Origin: a virus
IMG/VR virus record: IMGVR_UViG_3300012012_001280
Location: 1 to 27,659 of that record
Length of the DNA stretch: 27,659 nt
Direction: 5' to 3' (one strand)
Position 1 is the first letter of the stretch; each line of letters starts with the position of its first letter. Under the pieces are notes generated by a model. The model was not told the origin of the DNA. It ran no database searches and worked only from the letters and a program-made list of their open reading frames with translations. A program made the translations under genes and the position numbers. Positions 5,679 through 15,327 of this stretch are shown in pieces.

Positions 5679-6623
5679 TTATTTGCAGATTGCGAAAGAC
5701 GCTACGTCGAATACACCAAGACCATAAGTTACATTGGCCATGATTTTAACGATATCCTCGAACGGGTCGTAGACAGCTTTAACAGTCATTATCTCGGAAT
5801 TCATACCGAACAAGTAGTAACCAGCAGGACCGGCGTAGTATGCGGACACACCATCAAGACCTACGGTTGGGATTACTCTTACATTGGTACCAGGTAACAT
5901 CAACGACCATTCTTCACCGGTTGCGACACCTGCACTATCCATTGTAAACAAGTTAACAAAAGAAGAATTTCTCATGCTTGAAACAAGTCCACGATAGTTG
6001 GCGTAAGAACAGTAAATGACAAGGTCATCACGATGTAATACGTTGGAAGGAATGTTTTCATAGATTTTGGTGAATACATCCAAACCGTTGCTTGAAGTAG
6101 CACCTGTGTATGCAATTTGTGTTGCACCGTTACCAGAGGTAATCAAGTATTCAACACCATTGAAACACTGAGAGTTAAATTCAGTAGCACCAGTTGCGGT
6201 TGTATTTCTCCACAATGCTTTTTCAACTTTGTTTGCAATTCTGTTAGAGATATCTTCCAAAATTACTTCTTCGAATGGAACATTCTCTTGGAAGTTCGCA
6301 TCACTCAAAGATTGAGAAAGATATGTGTCATATAAAGAATAAGGACACAAAGTTTGGTTTACTTTTTTGTTACACAAATCAACGGTAACAAGGTTTTGGG
6401 TGGTTGTACCAGATTGGTTAAATCCGCAAGATAAATCTTGCAAATAAACGTCGTTTGTTACGAAACCAACTTTTTCGGTAGTACCTTTCAAATTAGGTCT
6501 TACCGTAGCATATTTTGGAAGAGTCAATCCCAAAACTGCTTTAATTAACATATCCGAACCATATGAATTGTAGGTTGGGAGATTTGTTAAATCATAAGCG
6601 AAATTTAATTTCTGTTTATTCAT
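5679..6623 (-). CDS. Major capsid protein (HK97-like fold)
   Basis: This 314-residue protein has the composition and layout of an HK97-type capsid protein: a short N-arm (residues 1-60), an E-loop-like beta region with Cys and Gly (LSCGFNQSG), the spine-helix region EEVILEDISNRIANKVEKALW, the P-domain segment LVIYCSYANYRGLVSSM, and a C-terminal A-domain rich in Gly, Tyr and Val (GPAGYYLFGMNSEIMTVKAVYDPF). There is no fused scaffold; the separate acidic gene upstream at 6635-7171 fits that role. The leader is a pure A/T stretch (AAAAATTAAAAAAATG), the kind that supports strong translation in Bacteroidota. Confidence 0.85.
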   Translation of the reverse strand: MNKQKLNFAYDLTNLPTYNSYGSDMLIKAVLGLTLPKYATVRPNLKGTTEKVGFVTNDVYLQDLSCGFNQSGTTTQNLVTVDLCNKKVNQTLCPYSLYDTYLSQSLSDANFQENVPFEEVILEDISNRIANKVEKALWRNTTATGATEFNSQCFNGVEYLITSGNGATQIAYTGATSSNGLDVFTKIYENIPSNVLHRDDLVIYCSYANYRGLVSSMRNSSFVNLFTMDSAGVATGEEWSLMLPGTNVRVIPTVGLDGVSAYYAGPAGYYLFGMNSEIMTVKAVYDPFEDIVKIMANVTYGLGVFDVASFAICK

Positions 6624-6634
6624 TTTTTTAATTT

Positions 6635-7171
6635 TTAAATACTGTTTAGTTTTTCAAAATCACGAATCATTTTTAATTTGAAGTCACCTCTGTTAGCAAC
6701 TCCTTTGATTGAATTTTGTGTTTTATGTACAGGCTCTTTTTCTGCACTAAGTTTAAATGCTTTAAATTCGCTGGAAAGTTTTTCCATACGCTTATTAATC
6801 TCGGCTAATGTAGCCACATAAGTTTTAATAAGTTTTCTCATTTCTTCCTCATCATCTCTGTTTACATCTTCTGCAACTCTATCTGCTTCAGACTCACCTT
6901 CTCTCTCATCTTCTTTTTCATAAATGGCCACAATTTGACCGGCCTCATCTACTTCAAGAACAAAACCTTCGGTGGTTTCGTGTTTGCCAGCAGGAGCGGG
7001 AGATAGTGTGGATTCTTTCTGAATATAAAGATATTGACCAACTTCAAATTCTTGGGTTTCTTCGTTGTTAGAAACAACGGTTCCATCCAATAAAGTTGCG
7101 GTTGCGAACTTCAAAGATTCAAATTCTTGTTTGAAAAAACCTTTAACTTTTTCTATCAAGCTATTTTTCAT
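6635..7171 (-). CDS. Capsid scaffold/assembly protein
   Basis: This 178-residue protein lies immediately before the capsid gene. Residues 20-95 contain a small beta module (FATATLLDGTVV and the VGQYLYIQKE region), followed by a highly acidic stretch (EKEDEREGESEADRVAEDV). A helical coiled-coil part comes next (MRKLIKTYVATLAEINKRMEKLSSEFKAF), and the tail is basic (KGVANRGDFKLKMIRDFEKL). Acidic helical proteins with a basic C-terminus just upstream of the capsid gene are typical scaffolds; the tail would bind the capsid protein. The upstream protease probably degrades it during maturation. Confidence 0.65.
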   Translation of the reverse strand: MKNSLIEKVKGFFKQEFESLKFATATLLDGTVVSNNEETQEFEVGQYLYIQKESTLSPAPAGKHETTEGFVLEVDEAGQIVAIYEKEDEREGESEADRVAEDVNRDDEEEMRKLIKTYVATLAEINKRMEKLSSEFKAFKLSAEKEPVHKTQNSIKGVANRGDFKLKMIRDFEKLNSI

Positions 7172-7189
7172 ATAATAATTTTTTAATTT

Positions 7190-7222
7190 ATGTTATTGAT
7201 AACATTTATAAATATAAATGTT
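7190..7222. repeat. Two overlapping inverted repeats
   Basis: ATGTTATTGATAACAT (7190-7205) and a 22-base inverted repeat with ten-base arms AACATTTATA/TATAAATGTT (7201-7222) share five bases, so only one hairpin can form at a time. No T run follows on either strand. The larger one contains TATATTTA on the minus strand. It lies in the leader of the scaffold/capsid genes and could be an operator or a leader structure. Confidence 0.55.
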
Positions 7223-7250
7223 TAATTAAATGATATTTTTTATTACAAAA

Positions 7251-9485
7251 TTAATTTAAGATAAAATTACCTTCAACAGATAATCCTTTTACTTCACCAT
7301 CTTTGATTTTCTTCCATAACATATTTCCTTCTTCACTTTCAATAATATAGAAAACACCAACCCATGAACCAAATGGAACATCATCTTTGGTAAAATAATT
7401 GTAAATTTTATCGTTCTCATTTTCAACCAACCAATTTTCAACCAATACAGCATCTTTCATTGATTCATCTGAATTATGTTCAAGATTGGTATTTCTCATT
7501 CTTCCCTCCAAATTATATTTTCTTTGGATTTGTTCAATGGTTTGAGGTGAGAATTTAACATAATACTTTTCACCATTTACCTCGTTTCTTCTTGGAATAA
7601 GAATGTTAGGTATCATCAATGGACTTACCACCAGTCTTTTTTCCTCATTTACAAAACGGAAGGATGATTTAAAGTTTTTTTTTACTTTCTCTTCAATGAT
7701 ATCAAGATGATTTTCCACAAAAGTTAAATCATATTTCTCACCTTTTAAGATTTCAATTTGTTCAAAGATTTCATAGAAATCATTTTTCAATTTTATTGCA
7801 TTTTGATAATCTTCCTCGGTAATTTCTTCTTTTGCTTCAATCTCAAAAATTTGGTCGACAATAACTGCCGCAATTCTAATCATTACAACTTCATCTCTCG
7901 TATTTTCTTCTGAAACTAATTTTTTAAATAATTGTTGGGCTATTGCACACAAATAAAAATATTTTGTGGTATAACCGAATATTGTCATTTCCATAGATTT
8001 AAAATTTTTAAAATCTGATATACAGATTGCAATTGCTTGGTCTTGTTTGTATCCTTCACCAATTAAAACGGGAATACAACGACCAAGGTAATCGTCTTTT
8101 GATTCGCCAGGTAATCTCTCAACAAAATTAATTTGAGACATCCTTGGGTTTAAATAACCACGATTTGGTTGGTCAAACATTGGTGTACCGGCTTTACCTC
8201 TTGCAGGTCCTTTGGATTCTTGATTACGTAATGTTGCATATACTTTCTGCCAATAATGTTTACAGTTCGGTCCACCTTTATAAAACCATATATCATAGGT
8301 TGATGAACCATCAGGACCAAAACCAGCATTGACCGCAATGTTATTGGCTTGTTTAACTTCCTCATACGTATAGAGTCTATTAAGACCCATCAATTGACGA
8401 CAAAAATCTCGTTCAGGATTTGGACCAGTGTATTTGTAAAATGTTCTACCTTTCTTTTCATCTCTTGGTAAGATATCACCTTCACCCCATGGAATTTCAG
8501 CAGCATCAGCAAACTCCATTTTGAATTGTTCTTCGGTAATTCCGCAATTTGAGAAATATTCAATTAACATATCGTTATCGGTTTTACCCGTTGGATAATT
8601 TACATATTCAGGAAGATTTGAAACATCGATTTCCATATCTTCTGATTTACCCTTTTTTGGATGACCACTTGGTAATAAATCATTATCGGTAACATATTTG
8701 CTATTTTCAGGACGACCATTCTTTACCAAATAAAGAAACGCATTAACACGAGCCATCGCCCATTGTTTTGCTGAATTTACATTGGGTGAATGACTTGTAT
8801 TGTATGCTCCCATTCCTCGTTGATAAACTGATTTCAACATTCCCACGGTTGTACCATATCCCAATTTATCTTTATACTTCTCATTGAATTCATCCGACTT
8901 TTTTTGCAAAGATTCTTCGGTTTGTTTATCAACTTCCGCTGAACGTGTGTCGGATGCTTTACCACGAGCAGAACCTTCTCCTTTTGGATTTGGATTGGGT
9001 GTATCTGATTTTGGTGCTTTGGGAGATTCTTTAATTCCACCACGAGGACCAATTTCGGCCATTTCTTCTCTGATTTGACCTAACTTTCTTTGTGCCCATT
9101 CCACACCTTCATCACCACCCCATGCATCCCACATGAGTTTTCCACAACCTTCACCATATGGCGTTTCAGAATTTTGTCTGTGTCTTTCAAATGCTGCCAT
9201 CCTAGCGATTGTTTCTTCTGTAACATTTTCTCCATTACACAATTGATTTGCACGAATTTTTCCCACGGGAGTTCCACAAGAACCCCATCCGTTTTCTTCG
9301 GCCCATTTGATGGCTCTACATGCATTATTTTTTGCTGCTTCAGGATAATCATTATAACTTTCAAATTCTTCAGAATTGAAATATATAAATTTGGTTTCAA
9401 TCGCAGGATTCTCAACAAATGCTACCGCATCGACTCCACTATCTTCTGCAAATAAATCCTCAATTGTTAGTTCTATAATTTTCAT
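7251..9485 (-). CDS. Multi-domain prohead protease, XkdF-like C-terminus
   Basis: This 744-residue protein is far longer than a simple prohead protease (about 200 residues). Residues 1-36 (IELTIEDL, VDAVAFVENPAIE) and about 610-744 belong together as an XkdF-type serine protease. The C-terminal part has VSPLMIPNILIPRR, a catalytic-looking His670 in LEHN and Ser736 in GLSVEG. Inserted between are a module with YPEAAKNNACRAIKWAEENG, CGTPVG and MWDAWGGDEG (about 47-140), a second module with AKQWAMARVNAFLYLV and DLLPSGHP (about 185-278), and a third with FCRQLMGLNRLYTYEE, DIWFYKGGPNC and a helical repeat (about 355-490). GSARGKA (171-177) and GPARGKA (426-432) flank these pieces like repeated junctions. 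It should cleave scaffold and capsid protein during head maturation; the inserted modules have no role I can name. Confidence 0.75.
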   Translation of the reverse strand: MKIIELTIEDLFAEDSGVDAVAFVENPAIETKFIYFNSEEFESYNDYPEAAKNNACRAIKWAEENGWGSCGTPVGKIRANQLCNGENVTEETIARMAAFERHRQNSETPYGEGCGKLMWDAWGGDEGVEWAQRKLGQIREEMAEIGPRGGIKESPKAPKSDTPNPNPKGEGSARGKASDTRSAEVDKQTEESLQKKSDEFNEKYKDKLGYGTTVGMLKSVYQRGMGAYNTSHSPNVNSAKQWAMARVNAFLYLVKNGRPENSKYVTDNDLLPSGHPKKGKSEDMEIDVSNLPEYVNYPTGKTDNDMLIEYFSNCGITEEQFKMEFADAAEIPWGEGDILPRDEKKGRTFYKYTGPNPERDFCRQLMGLNRLYTYEEVKQANNIAVNAGFGPDGSSTYDIWFYKGGPNCKHYWQKVYATLRNQESKGPARGKAGTPMFDQPNRGYLNPRMSQINFVERLPGESKDDYLGRCIPVLIGEGYKQDQAIAICISDFKNFKSMEMTIFGYTTKYFYLCAIAQQLFKKLVSEENTRDEVVMIRIAAVIVDQIFEIEAKEEITEEDYQNAIKLKNDFYEIFEQIEILKGEKYDLTFVENHLDIIEEKVKKNFKSSFRFVNEEKRLVVSPLMIPNILIPRRNEVNGEKYYVKFSPQTIEQIQRKYNLEGRMRNTNLEHNSDESMKDAVLVENWLVENENDKIYNYFTKDDVPFGSWVGVFYIIESEEGNMLWKKIKDGEVKGLSVEGNFILN

Positions 9486-9500
9486 ATATATATAAATATT

Positions 9501-12431
9501 TTATAATGTCGTTAATTGTTCCAATTTTCTGTTGATGGTTTGTGCATTGGTAATATCTGATTCAAATACATAAGCACGAATTGGTTCTTGTCTACCTTTT
9601 GCAAGAACTTCAACCAAACGAGAATCAAGAACATTGTTGATGATTGGACGACCTCCACCCGATTCATTAATTGATGATAACAACCCACCATAATTTAAGG
9701 ATGATTGACGATTAATTACAGCCTCACCACCTTCCAATTCGAATCTTCCAAAATTAACACCACCCTGTTCATGACTTGGACCTACGACCATACCACCAGT
9801 TGCCATTTGTTTTTTAATTTTACCACCACGTCTTAATGCTTGTGCTTGCGCAATTTGTTGACGAATGGTAGCAATGGACGCTGTGGCCAATAACCCTTCA
9901 ATACCAATGATGATGGCTTTTCCTGCGGGACCAAGATTTGGATTGGCCAATGTCGTTACAACCGCTTGTGCTGCACTTGCAATCGTTTGAATTAAGGTCG
10001 CTTGAAGAGATGAAATTCTTGCTTGTTTTTCAATCTGTTTCTTTTTTTCTTGATAGATTTTTTCGGCTTCTGTTCTTTTTGCATTTGCTTCAACCGTATC
10101 ACCAACAATATTATCCATTGTTTTTTGATAGTCACTTTCCAATTTTTCCAATTGCATTGAAAATTGTGTCTGTGTTAATTGACTAATTGTATTAATTGCA
10201 TTTGAAAAAGTTTGAAGATAAGTTTGAATATTACCTAATGCATTTTGAAAAGAATCATCGATTGGTTTAACATTAGTTGCGGTATTGATTGCGGTTTGTA
10301 ATTCTAATGCACGATTTTTTAATTTCTCAAGTTCAACAGGGTCAATAACACCTGCAACATAATCATTGATTTGTTTTTTAACTCTCGCCAATTCACCTTG
10401 GATTGCCGCCAAATCTTCTTGAGGAGTTATTCCTTCAATAAATGGTCCACCAAATTCCGTTGTTAATCTTCCTTCTAATTGTGCTCTTCTTGTATTGAGA
10501 GCATTTAAATCCTGATTATATTTTTCATATATACGGATTTTTTCATCAACCAATTTTTTCTCCGTTTGTAAATCACGGAGTTTTCTCTGGTTGTCAAGAT
10601 TTGTAATTTCTCTATCTAATCTTTCCTTATCACCTTTATAGGTTTCTTGGAGTTTTAATAAATCAGTAAAATATTGTTTGTCGTTTTGTAAAACTTCCTC
10701 ATTGGATTTCTTTTCCGCTTGAGTTATTTCATTAACTAATTTTAAACGTTCAATATTAATTTTTCGTAATAACTCTAAACTTTTTTGATATCTGTCGGTT
10801 TCTAATTTTACTATTGCGGCTAATCTTGATTGTTCTATAAAAGTTAAATCTCTATTTTGACCTTGTAAAATTTTTTCTTTTTCTCTAAATTCAACAAAAG
10901 ATTTAAATTTATTTAATTCGGCTGTTTCAAATTGTTTAAATTCTCTTTCATATAATTCAATTTGATTATTTAGATTTTGTTTTCCTAAATTTTCTTGTAA
11001 TTCATTTAAAGATTTTAATCCTTCAATAATTTGTTTATTGGCAAATTCAACAGCATCAGTGCGTTGTTTTTGTGTTAATCTTTCTAAGATTATATTTTTC
11101 TTAAAATATTCTGTATCATAAATTTCAAAGTAGTCTTGAAAGAATTTTTGAAATTGTTCTAAAGTTCTTTTTTGAGATAAAGCAAATTTATCAGATTCAC
11201 TTAAAAAATTCTCTTCTTGTAAATCATCAATTGTTTTGAAAAAAGTTTCATAAATTTTTGCTCTATCTTGATTATATTTTTTCTCAAGATTAAGTCTATC
11301 TTGTTTTCTTGTTTTATCAATTTTATCTAAATCAGTATTAAATTTTTCTTCTAATGTGGCTAATTCTCTTAAAGTTTGATTTTCAATAAGACTAATTTCT
11401 AACGCTCTACTTTCAGCTCGACGTTCTTTATTAATACGAGCTTGTTCTTCACGTTGTTTTTTCTTTTCATTGGTGATTTCAATCTCATTTTTCAATTGTT
11501 GATTACCTAATGTAATTAAAGAATTGGTGGTTGTAATATAATCCTTATTTAATTGTTGAAGTAAATCAAGTTCTTCTTTTGTTGCCCTTCCTGTTGCTTT
11601 TAAATTTGATAATCTTGCAATTTGATTATTTAATTGTTGTTGTAGAAGTGTTAACATTCTACGTTCATTATCAACACCCTGTTGTCTTAATCTAGCAATT
11701 TCTTGTTCTGATGCTCCACGTTTTTCAGCCAATAAAACTTGTTGTTCATCAAGTAATTTTTGTCTTGCGATTTCTTGATTTGTATTTTGTGCCGCATTTT
11801 GTAGTTTTTCTAAACTAACAGCCGCTTCATCCACAGAATCACTAAACGCAAGATATGCGGCTGCTAACGCACCAACTACCGCAAGTATTGCTGTATATGG
11901 ATTCGCTAATAAGGTTGCATACAACGCTCTCAAATTGGCGGTGAGTCCTCTTGTTGCAATTGTTTGTGCCGTGGTCGCAAGGGTCGCCGCTTTGGTTGAT
12001 GCAACTTGAATTAATGTATTCGCACTGACCGCAACTTCTGCAATGGCTCTAGCACCTAATGCTACTGTTAATAAATTTTGTGCGGTTGTTGCCGCCTTGG
12101 TAATCTGTTCTTGAGATTCTTGTTCAGCACCCAATAATTGTGCTGCTGCAGTAGCCGCAGCAAAACCAGCGGTAACACCTCCTGTGAATTTCCCTACCGC
12201 TTCAATTTGACGTTCAAGAGATATCCCTTCTGACCTTTTATTAAAGTCTTCTAATTCACCTGATGCGGCACGTAATTCACCTTGTAAACGTTTAAATTCA
12301 TCACTCCCAATCGCAACACCTTTTAATCTCTGTTGGAGATTTTGAATTTCAGTTTCAAGTTCTTTAATTGATGATACTGTTTTACTTACACCATCAATTT
12401 TAATTTCTAAACCAATTGTTCTAACTGCCAT
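9501..12431 (-). CDS. Tail tape measure protein
   Basis: This 976-residue protein is dominated by coiled coil. It starts with IKELETEIQNLQQRLKGVA and a typical early segment (GSDEFKRLQGELRAASGELEDF), has a hydrophobic stretch at about residues 165-200 (LLANPYTAILAVVGALAAAYLAF), and then about 500 residues of charged helix. Near the end are an Ala-rich helix (ASAAQAVVTTLANP) and the motif ATGGMVVGPSHEQGG, with FELEGGEAVINRQSS, common in Bacteroidota tape measures. It sets tail length; at about 0.15 nm per residue the tail would be close to 145 nm, so a long, siphovirus-type tail. It is the longest helical protein in the window, between the tail-tip gene and the protease. Confidence 0.88.
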   Translation of the reverse strand: MAVRTIGLEIKIDGVSKTVSSIKELETEIQNLQQRLKGVAIGSDEFKRLQGELRAASGELEDFNKRSEGISLERQIEAVGKFTGGVTAGFAAATAAAQLLGAEQESQEQITKAATTAQNLLTVALGARAIAEVAVSANTLIQVASTKAATLATTAQTIATRGLTANLRALYATLLANPYTAILAVVGALAAAYLAFSDSVDEAAVSLEKLQNAAQNTNQEIARQKLLDEQQVLLAEKRGASEQEIARLRQQGVDNERRMLTLLQQQLNNQIARLSNLKATGRATKEELDLLQQLNKDYITTTNSLITLGNQQLKNEIEITNEKKKQREEQARINKERRAESRALEISLIENQTLRELATLEEKFNTDLDKIDKTRKQDRLNLEKKYNQDRAKIYETFFKTIDDLQEENFLSESDKFALSQKRTLEQFQKFFQDYFEIYDTEYFKKNIILERLTQKQRTDAVEFANKQIIEGLKSLNELQENLGKQNLNNQIELYEREFKQFETAELNKFKSFVEFREKEKILQGQNRDLTFIEQSRLAAIVKLETDRYQKSLELLRKINIERLKLVNEITQAEKKSNEEVLQNDKQYFTDLLKLQETYKGDKERLDREITNLDNQRKLRDLQTEKKLVDEKIRIYEKYNQDLNALNTRRAQLEGRLTTEFGGPFIEGITPQEDLAAIQGELARVKKQINDYVAGVIDPVELEKLKNRALELQTAINTATNVKPIDDSFQNALGNIQTYLQTFSNAINTISQLTQTQFSMQLEKLESDYQKTMDNIVGDTVEANAKRTEAEKIYQEKKKQIEKQARISSLQATLIQTIASAAQAVVTTLANPNLGPAGKAIIIGIEGLLATASIATIRQQIAQAQALRRGGKIKKQMATGGMVVGPSHEQGGVNFGRFELEGGEAVINRQSSLNYGGLLSSINESGGGRPIINNVLDSRLVEVLAKGRQEPIRAYVFESDITNAQTINRKLEQLTTL

Positions 12432-12461
12432 ATTAGATAAATATTATTTTTTATAACCATT

Positions 12462-15095
12462 TTATGGAATAGTACATGGACTTGGTAGAACTTCTTCAAT
12501 CATTCCACCATAATCTGCAACTACACATAATGGTGTTGTTGATACTCTTCTTAAGAATGTTCCAAATGGTAACACATTGAAGTTCGTATCATATACAATG
12601 GTTCCTGTAAAATTAAATGTTCCAAACCAACGTAATTGGACATATGATGCTGTACTATCACATACCTCATCATAATTAACACTCACATAGAAATAATCTT
12701 GAGAATATCCTGTTAATTGTGGTGCAAGTGCGTTTGGTTCTAAACTATATACTGGTGCTGGTAAATCTGCTGATGTCTGTTTATAATATTCAACAATATC
12801 TCTAACCAAAATAACATCAGTTAATTTTTCAACAGTTAAATCTGCATCGGTTATCTTTTCAATTCGATAACTAGCATTCTTTATATATATTTTATCAGTT
12901 AAACTGACATCCGCGATTTCTTGTGGTGTCAACCATATCTTTGCTTGAACCTTTCTAAATTCTTTGGAATATATTCCATTAATCAAATCCGACCAAAAGA
13001 AATTAAATAAGGTGTTTTGTGTTGAGAACACTGATAATGTTGTATTCCTTGAGAAGAAATCAAAATCAGAATTGAATGATAAATCTGAAACAAAATTTGG
13101 GTCAAGAATATCCAAATTGCTTAAGTGAGAAACGCATGGATAGGTTGTCCATGGTTGTGCCACAAAACTGTCATTAAAAATATAATATGGTTGAACAAAT
13201 GACTTGGTATCACCACTATACGCGTAGCGATTTCCAACCCAAAAGAATATATGTGGATTAGCGTTGTATTGTTCATAAGTTCCTGTATCTGAGTTAAATC
13301 TACTTGTGTTTGGAATAATAAAGTTTGGAGCACCAGGTAATCCATCAGTTGGTAATGGTGAGAATATCAATTCATATTTTTGTTCATCCGTTAAAATGTT
13401 GGATGATGACACAAATCGTTTTCTACCAAATACATAAGTGTTTTGGTCTTCAAACATTTTGTTTAAATACTCATCTTCACCACTTAGATATGACCATTCT
13501 TGAATTTTGGCTAGTTCAAAATTATTCGGAGAAATTTTATAGGTTGAATCTAAATCAAGTTTTTTGTTCCAATCTTTTTTGATTCTACTTGTTTCATCAA
13601 AATACCAATTGTATGGAACCATTCTAATTGTTCTTGATTCATCATCGGTAACAATAACCAAATTAAACATGGTCACCAACGATTTAATGAAATCAACACA
13701 ACTCGTATTAACAATACCTTGATTTATGTTAATCACTGTTGCTGGGTCAATTCCCGGTGAATTATACAATTCAAACATCGGTGCTTGTTTTGTTATTCCA
13801 CCAAAATTATATGGATACAATACGACGTTTGCTTCGGGTCCATTACCAGCATTAAGAACTAAAAATAGTTTTATATATTCACCCGCATTTAAATTAACAT
13901 TGAAAAATAAATTCTGTGGAACAAAATCAGTTGGAATACCATTAACAAACAATGAATTTGTGGAATAGACAATCGTCCCATTCACCAATCCTGATGTTGA
14001 TGATGATTTTCTTGCAATGATTTGGAAATAAGCAATTCGACCAGGGAAATTAAATGATGCTGCAAAATTGAACATCAAATTAAAATAATATTGTCCCGTT
14101 CTTGGTGCTCTAAAATAGTTGTTGATTGGTGGTGTTGATGAAGATGAAAAAAAGATATAATTATTCAAATTATCATACCCATCTGTTCCAAAAGAATTAA
14201 ATTGAATTTCTTGTTGTCTTGATGTGGTAAATGGTGGAGCAAAAACATTTGAATTATGAAAAAATGTTTGTTCACTTGGGGAGTATATTCTAAAAAGATT
14301 TTGATTGGTATTACCTGATTGACTTAGTTCTTCTGAATTAAATCCATTAGAAAATAAATCCATATATATGGATTTAAAATAATCGGTATCAAAAAATTCT
14401 GAATTGATTGTAAATGTTGTATTTTCAGCAATTCTGTCAATAACAGTTTTAATTTGAATTGCTGGTTTGAAATAATCTGTTGGGATTGCATAGATTGGAT
14501 TGGTTATCGTTCGTCCTGAATTATAGGTGAATTCCCATTGTGGAATGGTCGTACCAGTACCACCAGGATTGTCATATCTCAATCCATAGTTAATCATGGG
14601 GTAAATTATCTTACCACCAAATAAACCACTTACACCGTCTCCATTTGCTTCCCAACTTGTTGTTACATTGGAATAAGTTCTGTCATGTATCAAATCACCA
14701 AAATCCAATTCTTGTAATTGGTAATCTTTGATTTGACTAAAAAAATCTGTTAGATTGGATACAACAAAAACTTCATATTCGTAACTGGTATTGTTAATTG
14801 TTACAGAATTAAGTCTTAAATATCCCTGAAATAAAATGGTTGTTTTACTTGTAATAATACAAGGTATTTTTTGTAATGCATCAAAATCCGTGGATATTAA
14901 TGAATAAAAATTCTTGAAGAATTTGTTATTGGTATTTGTGCCAGGTATTGTAAATGTTTTTGAGAAACTCGATTTTCTTGCATCAACTTGAAGAACATCG
15001 GTCTCTTGGATAGTTACAGAAATAGGAATCTCATCGAACAGGTCGAGACTGTCCCATCGGTTTTCTGCTATCTGAACAAGTAATTGTGTTTCCAT
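12462..15095 (-). CDS. Tail-tip/distal tail protein
   Basis: This 877-residue, beta-rich protein lies directly upstream of the tape measure gene in transcription order. The N-terminus (RWDSLDLFDEIPISVTIQE, then DARKSSFSKTFTIPGTNTNN and IPCIITSKTTILFQGYLRL) resembles the large tail-hub proteins that follow or precede the tape measure in Bacteroidota siphophages. The middle, about residues 270-450, is Phe/Asn-rich and beta-structured (jelly-roll-like). Near 470-560 there is CVDFIKSLVTMFNLVIVTDDESRTIRMVPYNWYF, a tail-hub-like segment. The C-terminus is variable and beta-rich. It probably forms the baseplate hub. No lysozyme or peptidase motif is visible. Confidence 0.65.
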   Translation of the reverse strand: METQLLVQIAENRWDSLDLFDEIPISVTIQETDVLQVDARKSSFSKTFTIPGTNTNNKFFKNFYSLISTDFDALQKIPCIITSKTTILFQGYLRLNSVTINNTSYEYEVFVVSNLTDFFSQIKDYQLQELDFGDLIHDRTYSNVTTSWEANGDGVSGLFGGKIIYPMINYGLRYDNPGGTGTTIPQWEFTYNSGRTITNPIYAIPTDYFKPAIQIKTVIDRIAENTTFTINSEFFDTDYFKSIYMDLFSNGFNSEELSQSGNTNQNLFRIYSPSEQTFFHNSNVFAPPFTTSRQQEIQFNSFGTDGYDNLNNYIFFSSSSTPPINNYFRAPRTGQYYFNLMFNFAASFNFPGRIAYFQIIARKSSSTSGLVNGTIVYSTNSLFVNGIPTDFVPQNLFFNVNLNAGEYIKLFLVLNAGNGPEANVVLYPYNFGGITKQAPMFELYNSPGIDPATVININQGIVNTSCVDFIKSLVTMFNLVIVTDDESRTIRMVPYNWYFDETSRIKKDWNKKLDLDSTYKISPNNFELAKIQEWSYLSGEDEYLNKMFEDQNTYVFGRKRFVSSSNILTDEQKYELIFSPLPTDGLPGAPNFIIPNTSRFNSDTGTYEQYNANPHIFFWVGNRYAYSGDTKSFVQPYYIFNDSFVAQPWTTYPCVSHLSNLDILDPNFVSDLSFNSDFDFFSRNTTLSVFSTQNTLFNFFWSDLINGIYSKEFRKVQAKIWLTPQEIADVSLTDKIYIKNASYRIEKITDADLTVEKLTDVILVRDIVEYYKQTSADLPAPVYSLEPNALAPQLTGYSQDYFYVSVNYDEVCDSTASYVQLRWFGTFNFTGTIVYDTNFNVLPFGTFLRRVSTTPLCVVADYGGMIEEVLPSPCTIP

Positions 15096-15114
15096 TCATT
15101 GTTAATTAGTTTTA

Positions 15115-15327
15115 TTAAATAGATGGAGTAACGCTTGGTGTTGGTGTTATAGAAATCGATGGAGTAACACTTGGTGTTGGACTCGGACTTGGAGAAGGAA
15201 TATCTTCTTTTTCAACATTCATTATTATTTGACCATCAAATCTGGCACCATAAACATTACCTTGCCACTTCTTTTCACCGAGTGGTTTTAAGAGTTCCTC
15301 AATGGGATATTTTATCTTTCTTTTCAT
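15115..15327 (-). CDS. Small protein with Pro/Thr/Ser tail
   Basis: This 70-residue protein has a 42-residue basic N-terminal part (MKRKIKYPIEELLKPLGEKK) followed by [19 protein letters not shown] to the end. The start overlaps the stop of the 180-residue gene (ATGA). The tail has the same repeat type as the linkers in the 15877-17790, 18349-22653 and 22670-24382 genes but leads to no domain. It looks like an anchor-plus-linker piece whose distal domain is missing. The function is unknown. Confidence 0.55.
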   Translation of the reverse strand: MKRKIKYPIEELLKPLGEKKWQGNVYGARFDGQIIMNVEKEDIPSPSPSPTPSVTPSISITPTPSVTPSI

